Positions 1 through 8,896 are shown, counted from the stretch's first letter. The stretch is 64,000 bases of DNA from Stanieria cyanosphaera PCC 7437 (GCF_000317575.1 NC_019748.1:1318001-1382000), one strand, 5' to 3'. Notes: generated by a model not told the origin, from the letters alone. Made by a program: numbers and translations.

Positions 1-103
1 GATTAATAATCAACCATTAACATAAGCGAAGCGCACTACCGTAGGTCTCAACTATCAGCAATCAGCAATCAACCATTAAAAATTAACAATCAACTATCAA
101 CAA
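1..103. repeat. AT-rich intergenic tract with short direct repeats
   Basis: Non-coding. The words ATCAACCATTAA and ATCAGCAATC recur, followed by AACAATCAACTATCAAC. The same vocabulary recurs near 11771 and 34611, so this is dispersed filler repeat rather than a gene. No promoter could be picked with confidence. Confidence 0.5.
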
Positions 104-361
104 ATGACTATAAATTCCATTTTAATTGCCATGATTTTGGCTCTACTAATACCTATTTATGAAGCTTGGCAGGATGAGGATATTTGGCAGAAAATGCTCG
201 CCTTTGCCAGTATTGCTACCAAAACTTCAATTATGATTCTCGTCATCTCTGTTCTGCGGGATGATTGGATGATTGGGGTGGTTGGAGTCATTATTCTCAG
301 TGTAGGTAATGCAGGACTAATGTTACTGGCACAGTTAATCAAACGGATGAACGAAGTATGA
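104..361 (+). CDS. mrpF: Mrp-type Na+/H+ antiporter subunit F (MrpF/MnhF-like)
   Basis: A small hydrophobic membrane protein of 85 aa with about three transmembrane segments (roughly residues 4-20, 35-52 and 57-78), the size and layout of MrpF/MnhF. The Mrp complex exchanges monovalent cations for protons across the membrane. The assignment rests mostly on context: it overlaps the mrpG-like gene by 4 nt, and a DUF4040 gene and an mrpB gene follow, matching the known cyanobacterial F-G-A'-B order. No clear Shine-Dalgarno precedes the ATG. The larger subunits (C, D, E) would be expected upstream of the window, though about 100 nt of repeat DNA lies directly before this gene. Confidence 0.72.
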   Translation: MTINSILIAMILALLIPIYEAWQDEDIWQKMLAFASIATKTSIMILVISVLRDDWMIGVVGVIILSVGNAGLMLLAQLIKRMNEV

Positions 362-636
362 TCGATATCTTAGGTTATATCTGTATCGGGGTTGGAATTG
401 CTTTTTGGTTTTGGGGAACTTTGCCCTTAATTGGTAATAGATCGGTATTATTTAAGCTCCATAGTCTTTCCGTTGCTGATACCTTGGGTTCAATGAGTAT
501 TGTCTTCGGTTTACTATTAAAAATTCCTAAAGAGTGGCCTTTGCTGATCCTGGCAATTATCACCTTGGCAATTTGGAATACAGTGCTGGGATATGTCTTG
601 GCATACTGTTCTAGTAGTGGAGGTGACCATGATTGA
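358..636 (+). CDS. mrpG: Mrp-type Na+/H+ antiporter subunit G (MrpG/MnhG-like)
   Basis: 92 aa with three predicted membrane helices. The stretch FKLHSLSVADTLGS near residues 32-45 matches the MnhG/PhaG family, which has a conserved R-hydrophobic-H motif followed by a DTLG-like turn. It is a small subunit of the multisubunit Mrp cation/proton antiporter. The start codon overlaps the end of the mrpF-like gene (ATGA-type overlap) and its end overlaps the start of the next gene, which indicates translational coupling. Confidence 0.78.
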   Translation: MIDILGYICIGVGIAFWFWGTLPLIGNRSVLFKLHSLSVADTLGSMSIVFGLLLKIPKEWPLLILAIITLAIWNTVLGYVLAYCSSSGGDHD

Positions 637-1243
637 TAGCTATATATATGTCATCATCGCTCTATTGCCGTTAACCTCTTGTATGCTGGTATTTCAAGTT
701 AATCCCTATTATGCTCTAGTGCTGAGGGGGATTTTAGGTGCAGTAGCAGCATTAGTATATGCGGTTTTAGGTGCTGCCGATGTAGCTTTGACCGAAGCCT
801 TGGTAGGAACGATGTTAGCGGTTACTCTTTATGCGATCGCAGTACGTTCTTCTTTAGTCATGCGGATTGGTATCCTTAAAGAGGATATGACTCAAGTAGA
901 GCAAGATAGCTCTTTTGCCCAACTAATCGCCCGTTTAAGAAAAATTGTTAATAAGCATCATCTGCGTTTAGAGTTAGTAACTTATCCAGATACAGAAGCC
1001 TTACAACAAGGTTTGAGCGAAAAAGAAATCCACGCCACTTGTATTCAATCTGAGTCAAAAGTACTCCACCTTGAAAAGACTGAGACTGCTTCGACTTCGT
1101 TAGTGGCAAACCATCTTGAAGAAAAACTCTATCAAACCACAATTAGAGTTCGTCGTCTTTATGAAATCTTGCAAAGCGAACTTTCAGCACCAGAAACAAT
1201 TTTAACTTATGTCAGTGAAGCAAATGTGGAGGAGAAGCATTAA
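629..1243 (+). CDS. DUF4040 / MrpA C-terminal-like antiporter subunit
   Basis: About 204 aa. The N-terminal ~85 residues hold three membrane helices with the motif ALVGTMLAVTLYAIAVRSS. This is typical of DUF4040 (MbhD-like), the part of the Mrp antiporter that is the C-terminal section of MrpA in Bacillus but a separate gene in cyanobacteria. The remaining ~115 residues are hydrophilic and probably cytosolic. I chose the ATG at 629 because GGAGGTGA lies just before it. An in-frame ATG at 593 would lie deep inside mrpG. The stop overlaps the next start (TAATG). Confidence 0.75.
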   Translation: MIDSYIYVIIALLPLTSCMLVFQVNPYYALVLRGILGAVAALVYAVLGAADVALTEALVGTMLAVTLYAIAVRSSLVMRIGILKEDMTQVEQDSSFAQLIARLRKIVNKHHLRLELVTYPDTEALQQGLSEKEIHATCIQSESKVLHLEKTETASTSLVANHLEEKLYQTTIRVRRLYEILQSELSAPETILTYVSEANVEEKH

Positions 1244-1905
1244 TGAAATGGGTTTACATTGCAGCAGGAATAGCACTATATTTCAAAATGATCATTATGC
1301 CCAATCCAACAGCAGAGTGGTCTGATCTATCCATAGTTGAAACTGTAGTTCAAGATAGCGGAGTGCCAAATGCAGTTTCAGGAATTATTTTTAGAAATCG
1401 ACTGTATGACACTATCTTTGAAGTGATTGTCTTTACAATAGCGATTTTGGGTGTACGTTTTTTATTAGCCAATGAAAAACCTACCGAGATAGTTTATCAA
1501 TTTAGCGATCAACCTTCAATTATTTTAGCTCGTCTAGGTGCAACTATTTCTACCCTAGTAAGTATAGAACTGGCAATTCGAGGACATCTTAGTCCTGGTG
1601 GTGGTTTTGCAGCAGGAGTAGCAGGAGGAACTGCAATTGGTTTGATTGCGATTACTTCATCTTCAGAATGGATGCAGGGAATTTATCAACGGTGGCAAGC
1701 TGCTACCTGGGAAAAGATTTCAGTTTTAATTTTTATTATCTTGGCAATGATGACTTTGCTTGGAATGGAATTACCTTATGGAGAATTAGGTACACTCGTG
1801 AGCGGAGGTGTTATTCCTTTACTAAATATTTTAGTTGCGATCAAAGTTGCCTTGGGTTCGTGGGCAGCTATTTTACTGTTTATTCGTTATCGTGGATTGT
1901 TGTAA
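1243..1905 (+). CDS. mrpB: Mrp-type Na+/H+ antiporter subunit B (MnhB domain)
   Basis: 220 aa. Residues ~75-215 form an MnhB domain with the family's hallmark glycine-rich stretch RGHLSPGGGFAAG, followed by two or three membrane helices. The N-terminal ~75 residues, with one helix and an extracytoplasmic loop, resemble the MbhE-like piece often fused to MnhB in cyanobacteria. It is the last gene of the antiporter operon and has a stop/start overlap with the DUF4040 gene. Only 26 nt separate its stop from that of the convergent CLC gene. Confidence 0.85.
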   Translation: MKWVYIAAGIALYFKMIIMPNPTAEWSDLSIVETVVQDSGVPNAVSGIIFRNRLYDTIFEVIVFTIAILGVRFLLANEKPTEIVYQFSDQPSIILARLGATISTLVSIELAIRGHLSPGGGFAAGVAGGTAIGLIAITSSSEWMQGIYQRWQAATWEKISVLIFIILAMMTLLGMELPYGELGTLVSGGVIPLLNILVAIKVALGSWAAILLFIRYRGLL

Positions 1906-1931
1906 TTTTAATTGAGCCTAAATTGATTTTT

Positions 1932-3140
1932 CTATTTTTGATGCTGTGAGTGAATAAAAGGTAGTCGAGGAGATAAAAAGAAACCTACTGTACTAGCAAA
2001 AAGAATCGGGGTAAAAGTAGTAAATCCTGCTAACTTGGCAAGTAACAAAGTTGTACTAATAGGAGTTTTAGTAACTGATGAATTTAGAGCAGCCATGACA
2101 CAAATCATTGCTAGAGAAACTTTAAATTCAGGATAAATCAACCAAATTGCCTTGCCTAGACAAGCTCCGATAAAAAATAAAGGGATGATGATTCCTCCCC
2201 GCCAACCACCATTTACAGTTACGCTAATAGCCAGCATTTTAGCTAAAGCTAATCCTAACAAAAATACTAGGGAAAAATTCCCTTCAATGATTGTTTCAAG
2301 TTGATGTTCACCAAAGAAACGAGTCAGAGGAAATAAAAAAGCTAAAATACCGAGTCCGAGTCCAGCTAGTGTGGTTTTTACATAGATAGGTTGAGGTAAA
2401 GATTCAAACAAACGACTGCAACCACGAAACATAGCAATAAAAAGCCAGCCTGCGATCGCGCCTATGATACCACAAGCGATCGCTTCTGCAAAATCATAGA
2501 TGCCCTCCACGTTGTATAAAGGGAAATGCCAAATAGGACTAATCCCAAGCTTGGTAATTGCTACAAAAATGGTATAGCCAGCACAACTAGCTACAATTGC
2601 TGGTAAAATCGCTTCGTAGTACTGAACAACATATTGATGATGCAAAATTTCTAAAGCAAAAAACGTTCCCCCTAATGGTGCGCCAAACAAAACTGTAAAA
2701 CCCGAGGCCATTCCCGCTATACTAATAGTTCGTAACGCCTCTCCATGTAGTCGAAAGCGATCGGCTAACCAAGTTCCCATTGAACCTGTGATTTGCACCA
2801 TTGGTGCTTCTGGGCCAGCACTACCTCCACTTGCAATACTAATCAGTGAAGACAAAATCATTGAAGGATTTTCTCGCATCGGTAATCGTCCACCATTGAG
2901 GTGAATATTGTCAATAATCAAGCCAATTTCCCCAGGATTTCCTAGGTAATGAATTACTAAACCAATTAGGAAACCAGCCAATGGCATGACTATTAATAAA
3001 GAAAGTCCATTAAATTGCTCAAATCCTGCCATGATGTGAGACAAAATAATCCAATAGGTAGCACCAAGCAAACCACACACTACACCCAGCATAATCCATA
3101 GCAATACTGCGCGTGTCAGTGTAATTGGGTTTTGTTTCAT
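1932..3140 (-). CDS. CLC-family chloride channel/antiporter without CBS domains
   Basis: About 402 aa, ~10 or more membrane helices. CLC signatures are present: GGSAGPEAP (the loop with the gating glutamate) and GFTVLFGAPLGGTFFALE. The protein moves chloride or another small anion, by channel or anion/proton exchange. It ends soon after the last helix, so it lacks the cytosolic CBS pair that the second CLC of this window (50142-52034) has. The ATG at 3140 was chosen. A longer frame reaches a TTG at 3215, but that part overlaps the terminal hairpins of an IS relic and does not look like CLC sequence. Confidence 0.88.
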   Translation of the reverse strand: MKQNPITLTRAVLLWIMLGVVCGLLGATYWIILSHIMAGFEQFNGLSLLIVMPLAGFLIGLVIHYLGNPGEIGLIIDNIHLNGGRLPMRENPSMILSSLISIASGGSAGPEAPMVQITGSMGTWLADRFRLHGEALRTISIAGMASGFTVLFGAPLGGTFFALEILHHQYVVQYYEAILPAIVASCAGYTIFVAITKLGISPIWHFPLYNVEGIYDFAEAIACGIIGAIAGWLFIAMFRGCSRLFESLPQPIYVKTTLAGLGLGILAFLFPLTRFFGEHQLETIIEGNFSLVFLLGLALAKMLAISVTVNGGWRGGIIIPLFFIGACLGKAIWLIYPEFKVSLAMICVMAALNSSVTKTPISTTLLLAKLAGFTTFTPILFASTVGFFLSPRLPFIHSQHQK

Positions 3141-3198
3141 AACGAAGTTTTTAGCTAGGTCGGTGTCTGGATGAAAGCCGACAGGGTTTATAAAAATA

Positions 3199-3243
3199 AT
3201 TTTAGCATGAGCCAATAGTCGTGCTAAAATTAGCTCATGCTAA
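3199..3243 (+). repeat. Subterminal hairpins of an IS200/IS605-type left end
   Basis: Two adjacent hairpins precede the tnpB relic. The first has arms ATTTTAGCATGA (3199-3210) and TCGTGCTAAAAT (3219-3230), complementary with one G-U pair. The second is TTAGC-TCAT-GCTAA (3230-3243). Imperfect hairpins directly before tnpB are typical of IS200/IS605 family left ends. Confidence 0.55.
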
Positions 3244-3245
3244 CC

Positions 3246-3380
3246 ATGAACTACAAGTTCAGAATTTATCCCACAAACCACCAGCAAACACTCATGCTTA
3301 CTTGGCTAGAGACTTGTCGGCGTTTGTATAATCAATGCCTTCGCGATTTGAAGGACTGGATGAATTCGCGCAAATGTTGA
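3246..3380 (+). pseudogene. 5' fragment of an IS200/IS605-family tnpB (OrfB) gene
   Basis: A 44-codon frame beginning MNYKFRIYPTNHQQ and continuing with LTWLETCRRLYNQCLRDLKDW, then stopping at SRKC. TnpB proteins start exactly this way: a K-F/Y-R-I/L-Y-P strand, a helix, then LETCRRLYN. They normally run 350-450 aa, so only about the first tenth survives. No continuation was found downstream in any frame I read. TnpB is the RNA-guided nuclease ancestor of Cas12, and this copy cannot be functional. Confidence 0.8.
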
Positions 3381-4163
3381 TTAATTCAAAAACGAGTGAA
3401 TCTACATTAATAGTTGGTTGATAAATTTTTTGTTAGTTGAGAAAATTGAGATTTTTTAAATCAAAAATTTAGATTAATAATTGAGTTCAAAAATAGTTTT
3501 ATACTAAATCCAATTACTAAAGTACACTTATTGGTTAGCCGTATAAATTAGCCTAAAATTATTCTGCCTTCTGCCTTCTGTTTTTTACTTTGATCCTCCG
3601 CGATCGCTCCTGGGCGAGATCGCTCTTCTGACGCCGAAGCGCTATGGTTACAGACGTAACATATTGCGGTGAGACCCTGCGCCACGCCAGTCGCTCCACT
3701 TGGGGATACCCCAAGACCGCGCTGTCTCACCTGCGGGCGCAAAGGAACGCTCACCAAGACACGTCTCTACTTTTTACCTACTGTCTTGAGTAACTTTTTA
3801 AGTATTTTATCTAAACAAGATTTAGTTTTAACCAGTTTTTTATTTTTAGTTTTTAACCTATAACAATAAAGCTTATTATTTTTGAGGAGATAAATATTTA
3901 TTGTTTTATTTAACCAAAAATGATTGACATTAATCTAGCATCTCTCATCTTAGTTAAAGACATTTAAATTGATTTAAAATTCTGAAAATCAACAAAAGCT
4001 ACAAAATTAAATGTACTTGTAAAAAGCAAAACTTGCTAGATTTGTTTGTCTAGTTTAATTCGAGCAAAGATGGTTTTAGAGATTTTTTTAAATAAAAAGT
4101 TATCTTGATTTTATCAATTGTTTGTTAGCAACAATTTAAATCGCTATTTCTGGAGTAAATAAA
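3381..4163. repeat. Non-coding region with nested palindromic repeats
   Basis: About 780 bp without a credible gene. The centre (3560-3771) is GC-rich against AT-rich flanks. It holds GCCTTCT repeats at 3560-3580, a damaged copy of a palindrome seen intact at 35491 and 59863 (its left half near 3648-3670, a CGTCTCTAC half near 3762-3770), and between the halves an insert bounded by GTGAGAC (3669-3675) and GTCTCAC (3724-3730). Inside that insert is a perfect hairpin CTTGGGG-ATA-CCCCAAG (3699-3715). Open frames crossing it are by-products of the repeats. The AT-rich part before 4164 probably holds the promoter of the RTX gene, but I could not place it. Confidence 0.6.
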
Positions 4164-4865
4164 ATGGCTGAATTTATAGGTACAAGTGGTGACGATACTT
4201 TTCCTCTTAGTGCTGAAAATGATCTAATTGATGGTCTTGCGGGAGATGATTTTATCGATGGTTTTATTGGTAATGATACTATTTATGGTTTTGATGGAGA
4301 GGACACCCTTAATGGTAGTGAAGGGAATGATATTTTGATAGGTGAAGAAGACGATGACTTGTTGTATGGCTATAACGGTGCAGACAAGTTATTTGGAGAT
4401 GATGGTGATGATACTCTTTATGGAGAAGCCGATAATGACACTCTCTATGGTTCAAGTGGGGATGATGTTTTAGTTGGTGGACTCGGTAATGATATTGCTT
4501 TTGGAGAGTCGGGGAACGATACTTTACTTGGTTTAGAAGGTTCTGACCAACTAGTGGGTGATGATGGTAATGATATTCTTGAAGGTGGAACAGGAAATGA
4601 TACCCTTTATGGTTCAGATGGAAACGATACTTTTGTTTTTTCCACTATTTTGGGGACAGGAGTAGATACAATTCAGGACTTTGAGATCGATCGCGACAAA
4701 ATTGAAGTCTTTGCTGAAGGATTTGAGATTGAAACAAATGAATATGACCGCTTTGTTTACAATCCTGGTACAGGAGATTTAACTTTTGATGAGGAAGTAT
4801 TTGCCAAATTAGATCCTGGCTTAGACTTTGTTCCTGATTTAGATATTACTATCAATCCTGATTAA
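4164..4865 (+). CDS. RTX-type calcium-binding repeat protein
   Basis: 233 aa, very acidic. From residue ~15 to ~158 it consists of nonapeptides of the form GGxGxDxLx (for example GDDGDDTLYG and GGTGNDTLYG), more than a dozen in tandem. These form the calcium-binding beta-roll of secreted RTX proteins. The C-terminal ~70 residues (FVFSTILGTGVDTIQDFEI onward) match the capping region after RTX rolls and the usual place of a type I secretion signal. There is no enzymatic domain and no N-terminal signal peptide, consistent with type I export. The ATG is preceded by TGGAGT at good spacing. The function is unknown; surface or matrix protein is an inference. Confidence 0.85.
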   Translation: MAEFIGTSGDDTFPLSAENDLIDGLAGDDFIDGFIGNDTIYGFDGEDTLNGSEGNDILIGEEDDDLLYGYNGADKLFGDDGDDTLYGEADNDTLYGSSGDDVLVGGLGNDIAFGESGNDTLLGLEGSDQLVGDDGNDILEGGTGNDTLYGSDGNDTFVFSTILGTGVDTIQDFEIDRDKIEVFAEGFEIETNEYDRFVYNPGTGDLTFDEEVFAKLDPGLDFVPDLDITINPD

Positions 4866-4946
4866 TTAAGCTGTCACGCATTTAATTTACTGGTTGAGAA
4901 AAGGCAGAAGGAAAAAAAGTATGCAGGTGGAATAATGCACATCAGC

Positions 4947-6620
4947 TTAGGAAAGAAGAATTCGCTCTTTGAGTAAAGTTTTTAAAGCCTCAGGTGCGGT
5001 TGTCGCGATCGCAACCACGCCTTTTCCATGTCCTCGCCAGAGAAGTCGAATATTGCGGATCTTTACTGCTTCATTGCGACAATCTTTAAGAAGTTCTGCG
5101 AGCGAACCAGGACAGTCATCTAATTCTACCAGCAAGGCATCTTCACCTACAGACTGATATTCAAGTTGACTCAAAACTTGGGTTGCTTCTTCGTTACCAA
5201 AAGAACGAGCTTGTCCGTAACAGCGACCGATATCAAGATTCTGATTAAGGATTTGTAAGGCACGTTCTCGATTATCGACTCGCAATCTTACTACTTCCAC
5301 ATCTTCCGATTCTACTGCTACTGCTGTCAAATTTTCGATTGAAAGTCCTTCGGCAGCAAGGGCTGTTGATACTTCGCTCAGTAAGTTATGATTAGCTGTT
5401 CCAATTAAAGTGATGTCTTGATCTGGTGAAGAGGTAATAAGCTCACAAGCAGGGGTAACAGATAAGCTTGGTAAAGAAGTAATTGGTTCGGAAGCAATTA
5501 TATCAGCTACTAAGTGATCGATTTGAGTTGAGGTGACATGGGGCATTGTGATTAGATGAGAGAGATTACCCTGACAAGCAAGTTGCCAATATCGAGTTAC
5601 TTCTGGTGAGGGGCGGTCAAAAACGACGGTATTAGAATAAGGATAACGCCAAGCATTGCGATTAATTTTATTCAATTGTGCGATCGCATAATCAGCCATT
5701 TTCAGACAAGCAGGAATAATTCGTTTAAATCCTTCAATCCCAACTGTATGAAAGGCATACCACAGAAATAGTGGAGTTAAGGCATTACGTGAACCGCTTA
5801 GAGTTGTATCTAATGTTCCGATATATTCTACACTTTGGGCAATGCGTTCAACATTACTTTTTTTGGCTAAAACCACACCACAGGGTATAGGAGAACCTAC
5901 CATTTTGTGTCCGCTAATCGCAATGCTGTCGATGCCTGCTTTGAAGTTCCACGCAGGAGGATGATCAATAAAAGGAAGAATCATGCCACCTAAAGCTGCA
6001 TCAGCATGAATGTAATGGCGATGAATAGCCAAATCTTTGAAAATGCTTTTAATTCCTGCAATGTCGTCTACAGCACCTTTCATCGTCGTGCCAATCGTAG
6101 CGCAAACAATAGGCGGTAAATCGCGGTGAATGCGAAGGGTTTCGCGCAAATCCTCTAAATCCATACTTCCGTCGTCATGGCTACGGATCATAATGCTGCG
6201 AAGATTGAGACAACGGAGAATTTTATCGATCGAATAATGGGCATCCTGAGAATAATAAACCAATCCTTCGGGAAGTAGTTCTCGGGCTAAAAATAATCCG
6301 TAATGATTTCCTTCTGTACCTCCATTGGTAACATAACCCCAAGTCGATCCTTCAGTCGCTTCGGTAAGGGTTCGGAAAATCTCTAAAACTTCGCATTCAA
6401 AGTTATGGGTATTGAGATGATAATTGCTGGGAAGATAAGGATCGCCTACGTTATTCAGGGGATATTGAAGAAACCGAAATAAAGGCGAATAGTCAAACAA
6501 TTCATTACAAGGATAACCGAGAAATCGCTCTGCTTCAATCTGAATTTCCCGATAGAATCGGTCTAGTTTTTGTCGATCCTCGCCTGAAAGTTGGTATTCC
6601 GAGAGCAATTGAAACTCCAT
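4947..6620 (-). CDS. PLP-dependent histidine decarboxylase-like protein with C-terminal ACT-like domains
   Basis: 557 aa. Residues ~1-390 are a group II PLP decarboxylase. His128 stacks on the cofactor in DAHYS, Asp207 in HADAALGG binds the pyridine nitrogen, and Lys239 in SGHKMVGSP forms the Schiff base. The overall pattern is closest to bacterial histidine decarboxylases, which release histamine and CO2, but substrate cannot be proven by eye. Those enzymes are normally ~380 aa. Here ~170 extra residues carry two ACT-like segments (about 400-470, with LIGTANHNLLSEVSTAL, and about 490-557, with VELDDCPGSLAELLKD). ACT domains bind amino acids allosterically, so feedback control is likely. Monocistronic. 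Confidence 0.82.
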   Translation of the reverse strand: MEFQLLSEYQLSGEDRQKLDRFYREIQIEAERFLGYPCNELFDYSPLFRFLQYPLNNVGDPYLPSNYHLNTHNFECEVLEIFRTLTEATEGSTWGYVTNGGTEGNHYGLFLARELLPEGLVYYSQDAHYSIDKILRCLNLRSIMIRSHDDGSMDLEDLRETLRIHRDLPPIVCATIGTTMKGAVDDIAGIKSIFKDLAIHRHYIHADAALGGMILPFIDHPPAWNFKAGIDSIAISGHKMVGSPIPCGVVLAKKSNVERIAQSVEYIGTLDTTLSGSRNALTPLFLWYAFHTVGIEGFKRIIPACLKMADYAIAQLNKINRNAWRYPYSNTVVFDRPSPEVTRYWQLACQGNLSHLITMPHVTSTQIDHLVADIIASEPITSLPSLSVTPACELITSSPDQDITLIGTANHNLLSEVSTALAAEGLSIENLTAVAVESEDVEVVRLRVDNRERALQILNQNLDIGRCYGQARSFGNEEATQVLSQLEYQSVGEDALLVELDDCPGSLAELLKDCRNEAVKIRNIRLLWRGHGKGVVAIATTAPEALKTLLKERILLS

Positions 6621-6917
6621 ATTTTTATTGAACCCTATTTGATTGGTTCTAAATGTTATTGTAGATTATTAATAACTTCTCAGAGAGAAATATTGGGCTT
6701 TTGAGGTTTTTTGCTCTGAAAAAAATAATTAATTTTATTAAAAATATAAAGATTGTAATAATAGCAAACTGTTTCTATCCTTTTAAATTCTCTTAAGAGC
6801 GAAAAAATTTCTGCAAACGCCTAATCTACAAGCATTTACCTTAATCTTATTCACCACAAAAAATTTGAACTCAAGTTTAAATAGAAAATAACTAACTTGA
6901 CTTTAAGAGGAAATAGT

Positions 6918-7871
6918 GTGGATAAAAAAGTTATTGGAATGCTTAGTAGCTATAAAAATCTTGATCAAAGTGATTGGTTATGGAAACAGACTCCAAATCA
7001 TTTCGGGGTTTGGAAAAATATTCAAATGCTAGCTACTGCCAGTAAACCTGACTTTTTATTGCTTTATCAATACAATTTTCCTCAACCGCAACCACCACTC
7101 CCTTGGTGGCAAAATTTATTCACACAAAATTCTCAATCTTTACCAACAATTCCTGCTGTCTTCAAGCAAGTCCCTTCAGCAAAAACTATTTATTTACTTC
7201 GAGAACCACCTTTAGAAGAAATTGTCGAACATAATCAGTCTAATTATCAAGCAGCTAAACAATATTGTGGTTATATTTCAGGGCCAGATCAATTTGCTCC
7301 TATTCCTGATTATATGCCTGCTATTTGGTATGTAAATAACTCATTTCAAGAATTAGCGACAGGAAATGTACCCGAAAAACAAAAAATTTGTAGTTGGATT
7401 ACTTCAGGAATTTCTCGTACAGAAAATCATCGTCAACGTCTAGCTTTTTTAAAGCTACTTCAAGAAAACGGTGTAGATTTCGATTTATATGGTCGTAATT
7501 TACCAGCTTGGTTTCATAGCCTTGGTACAGTCCAAAATAAATGGAATGCTATGGCACCATATTATTACAATCTGGCGATCGAAAACTATGCAGATAACGA
7601 TTTATATGTTAGTGAAAAACTTTGGGATTCTTTATTAAGTTGGTGTTTACCTATTTATTATGGTGGTTCGGCAGCAGATAAATTATTACCTCCTGGTAGT
7701 TTTTTAAGATTACCAAGTTTAGATGAAAAAGGTTTGAATTATATCAAAGAAATTACTTCTACTCTTGACGCTTGGTATGAGGCAAAGGATAAGATTGCGG
7801 AAGCAAGACAAATTATTTTACACAAGCTGAATTTATTGGAATGGTTAGCTGATTTTGTTGAGCAATTTTAA
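6918..7871 (+). CDS. Glycosyltransferase family 10 (alpha-1,3-fucosyltransferase-like)
   Basis: About 317 aa. The C-terminal half carries the GT10 donor-binding signature: ENYADNDLYVSEKLWDSLL followed by CLPIYYGG, equivalent to the NS-x-YVTEKL...PIYWG motif of fucosyltransferases. The enzyme probably transfers fucose or a related deoxysugar from GDP to a glycan. I chose the GTG at 6918, which follows AAGAGGAAA at proper spacing, over an upstream TTG at 6897. It heads a run of five co-oriented genes separated by 11-146 nt, all glycosyltransferase-like, so they probably build one glycan. Confidence 0.82.
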   Translation: MDKKVIGMLSSYKNLDQSDWLWKQTPNHFGVWKNIQMLATASKPDFLLLYQYNFPQPQPPLPWWQNLFTQNSQSLPTIPAVFKQVPSAKTIYLLREPPLEEIVEHNQSNYQAAKQYCGYISGPDQFAPIPDYMPAIWYVNNSFQELATGNVPEKQKICSWITSGISRTENHRQRLAFLKLLQENGVDFDLYGRNLPAWFHSLGTVQNKWNAMAPYYYNLAIENYADNDLYVSEKLWDSLLSWCLPIYYGGSAADKLLPPGSFLRLPSLDEKGLNYIKEITSTLDAWYEAKDKIAEARQIILHKLNLLEWLADFVEQF

Positions 7872-7889
7872 ATAATTATTAATAATTTT

Positions 7890-8885
7890 ATGGACGGAAT
7901 TTGTACTCTTGCTAATGATAAAGTTTTAGACCAAGTTATTGCTTTACTTAATAGTATTGAAGTCATTGCAGGTAAAGATACACCTGTATGTATTTATCCT
8001 TATGATGAGCATACTGAAAAATTGTCTGCTGAAATTGCTGATCGACCAAATGTTCAGTTATATAGCGATCGCAATTCTATCGCTAAATGGGACAACTTTG
8101 CACAAGCTTGTTGGGATACTCATCCTACTGCTAAAGATACTTGGCGTAAGGTAGGTAGTGAAGGTTACCATCGTTTTGGTACTCATCGTCGTTATTGTGC
8201 TTTTGATGGGCCATTTGACCGTTTTCTCTACATGGATGCTGACACGTTGTTGATGAGTCCAGTTGAAGATATTTTTGCCCAATTAAAAGATCATGATTGT
8301 GTTGTTTATGATTTTCAGTATAAAGACCCTACTCATGTTTATGTAGTAGATTCACCTGTATTAGAAAAAGTTTTTCCTCAACCTAGAGTTGCTACAGAAA
8401 TTTTTTGTTCTGGATTTTATGCTTCTAAAAAAGATTTATTTTCTGAATCACAAAGAAATTGGTTAATTACTAATCTGCAACAAGGAGAAGCAGAAATTCT
8501 TTATCCGATGGCACCAGACCAAACTTTAATCAATTATATGATGATGCGATCGGGGTTTTTTATTTATAATTTTTCACTTAATTTACCCAAACAAGAAATT
8601 ACAGGTTGTTGTGTTACTTCTAATCATTTTGAAAACATTAATCAGATTTTATACGACCAAGAGAAACGTTTAATTTATCTTCATTATATTGGTTTGTCTT
8701 CTAAATTATTTACCAAAATTTGTGCTGGAGAAAATATCGATTTTCCTTACCGAGATTTATTTTTAAACTATCGTTATCTTCATCAACCAGAGCAAAAACC
8801 TGAGTTTACGACGAAACCAAAATCTTATAATCAGCCCCCTAGTTTAAGACAAAAAATAATTCGGAAATTAGGTTTAAAAATCTAA
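7890..8885 (+). CDS. GT-A-like glycosyltransferase (Npun_R2821/R2822-like family)
   Basis: 331 aa. The N-terminus (GICTLANDKVLDQVIALLNS) and the DxD-type motif FLYMDADTLL near residue 115 indicate a GT-A fold nucleotide-sugar transferase, like GT8 enzymes and the cyanobacterial Npun_R2821/R2822 family. The two aspartates would bind the metal and sugar nucleotide. It lies 18 nt after the GT10 gene and 11 nt before a clear paralogue. Its C-terminal 30 residues are basic and could bind the membrane surface. Acceptor and donor are unknown. Confidence 0.72.
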   Translation: MDGICTLANDKVLDQVIALLNSIEVIAGKDTPVCIYPYDEHTEKLSAEIADRPNVQLYSDRNSIAKWDNFAQACWDTHPTAKDTWRKVGSEGYHRFGTHRRYCAFDGPFDRFLYMDADTLLMSPVEDIFAQLKDHDCVVYDFQYKDPTHVYVVDSPVLEKVFPQPRVATEIFCSGFYASKKDLFSESQRNWLITNLQQGEAEILYPMAPDQTLINYMMMRSGFFIYNFSLNLPKQEITGCCVTSNHFENINQILYDQEKRLIYLHYIGLSSKLFTKICAGENIDFPYRDLFLNYRYLHQPEQKPEFTTKPKSYNQPPSLRQKIIRKLGLKI

Positions 8886-8896
8886 GGAGTAATGTC

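Noticed and set aside
1668..1949. 93-codon plus-strand frame overlapping mrpB
   Set aside because: It is in another frame of a clearly conserved gene, and its composition is unlike a membrane subunit.
3141..3215. 25-residue N-terminal extension of the CLC protein from a TTG
   Set aside because: It coincides with IS left-end hairpins and has no ribosome site. The ATG at 3140 gives a normal CLC start.
3548..3757. 69-codon frame on the minus strand
   Set aside because: It lies wholly within the palindromic repeat mosaic, has no ribosome site, and its sequence reads as repeat translation.
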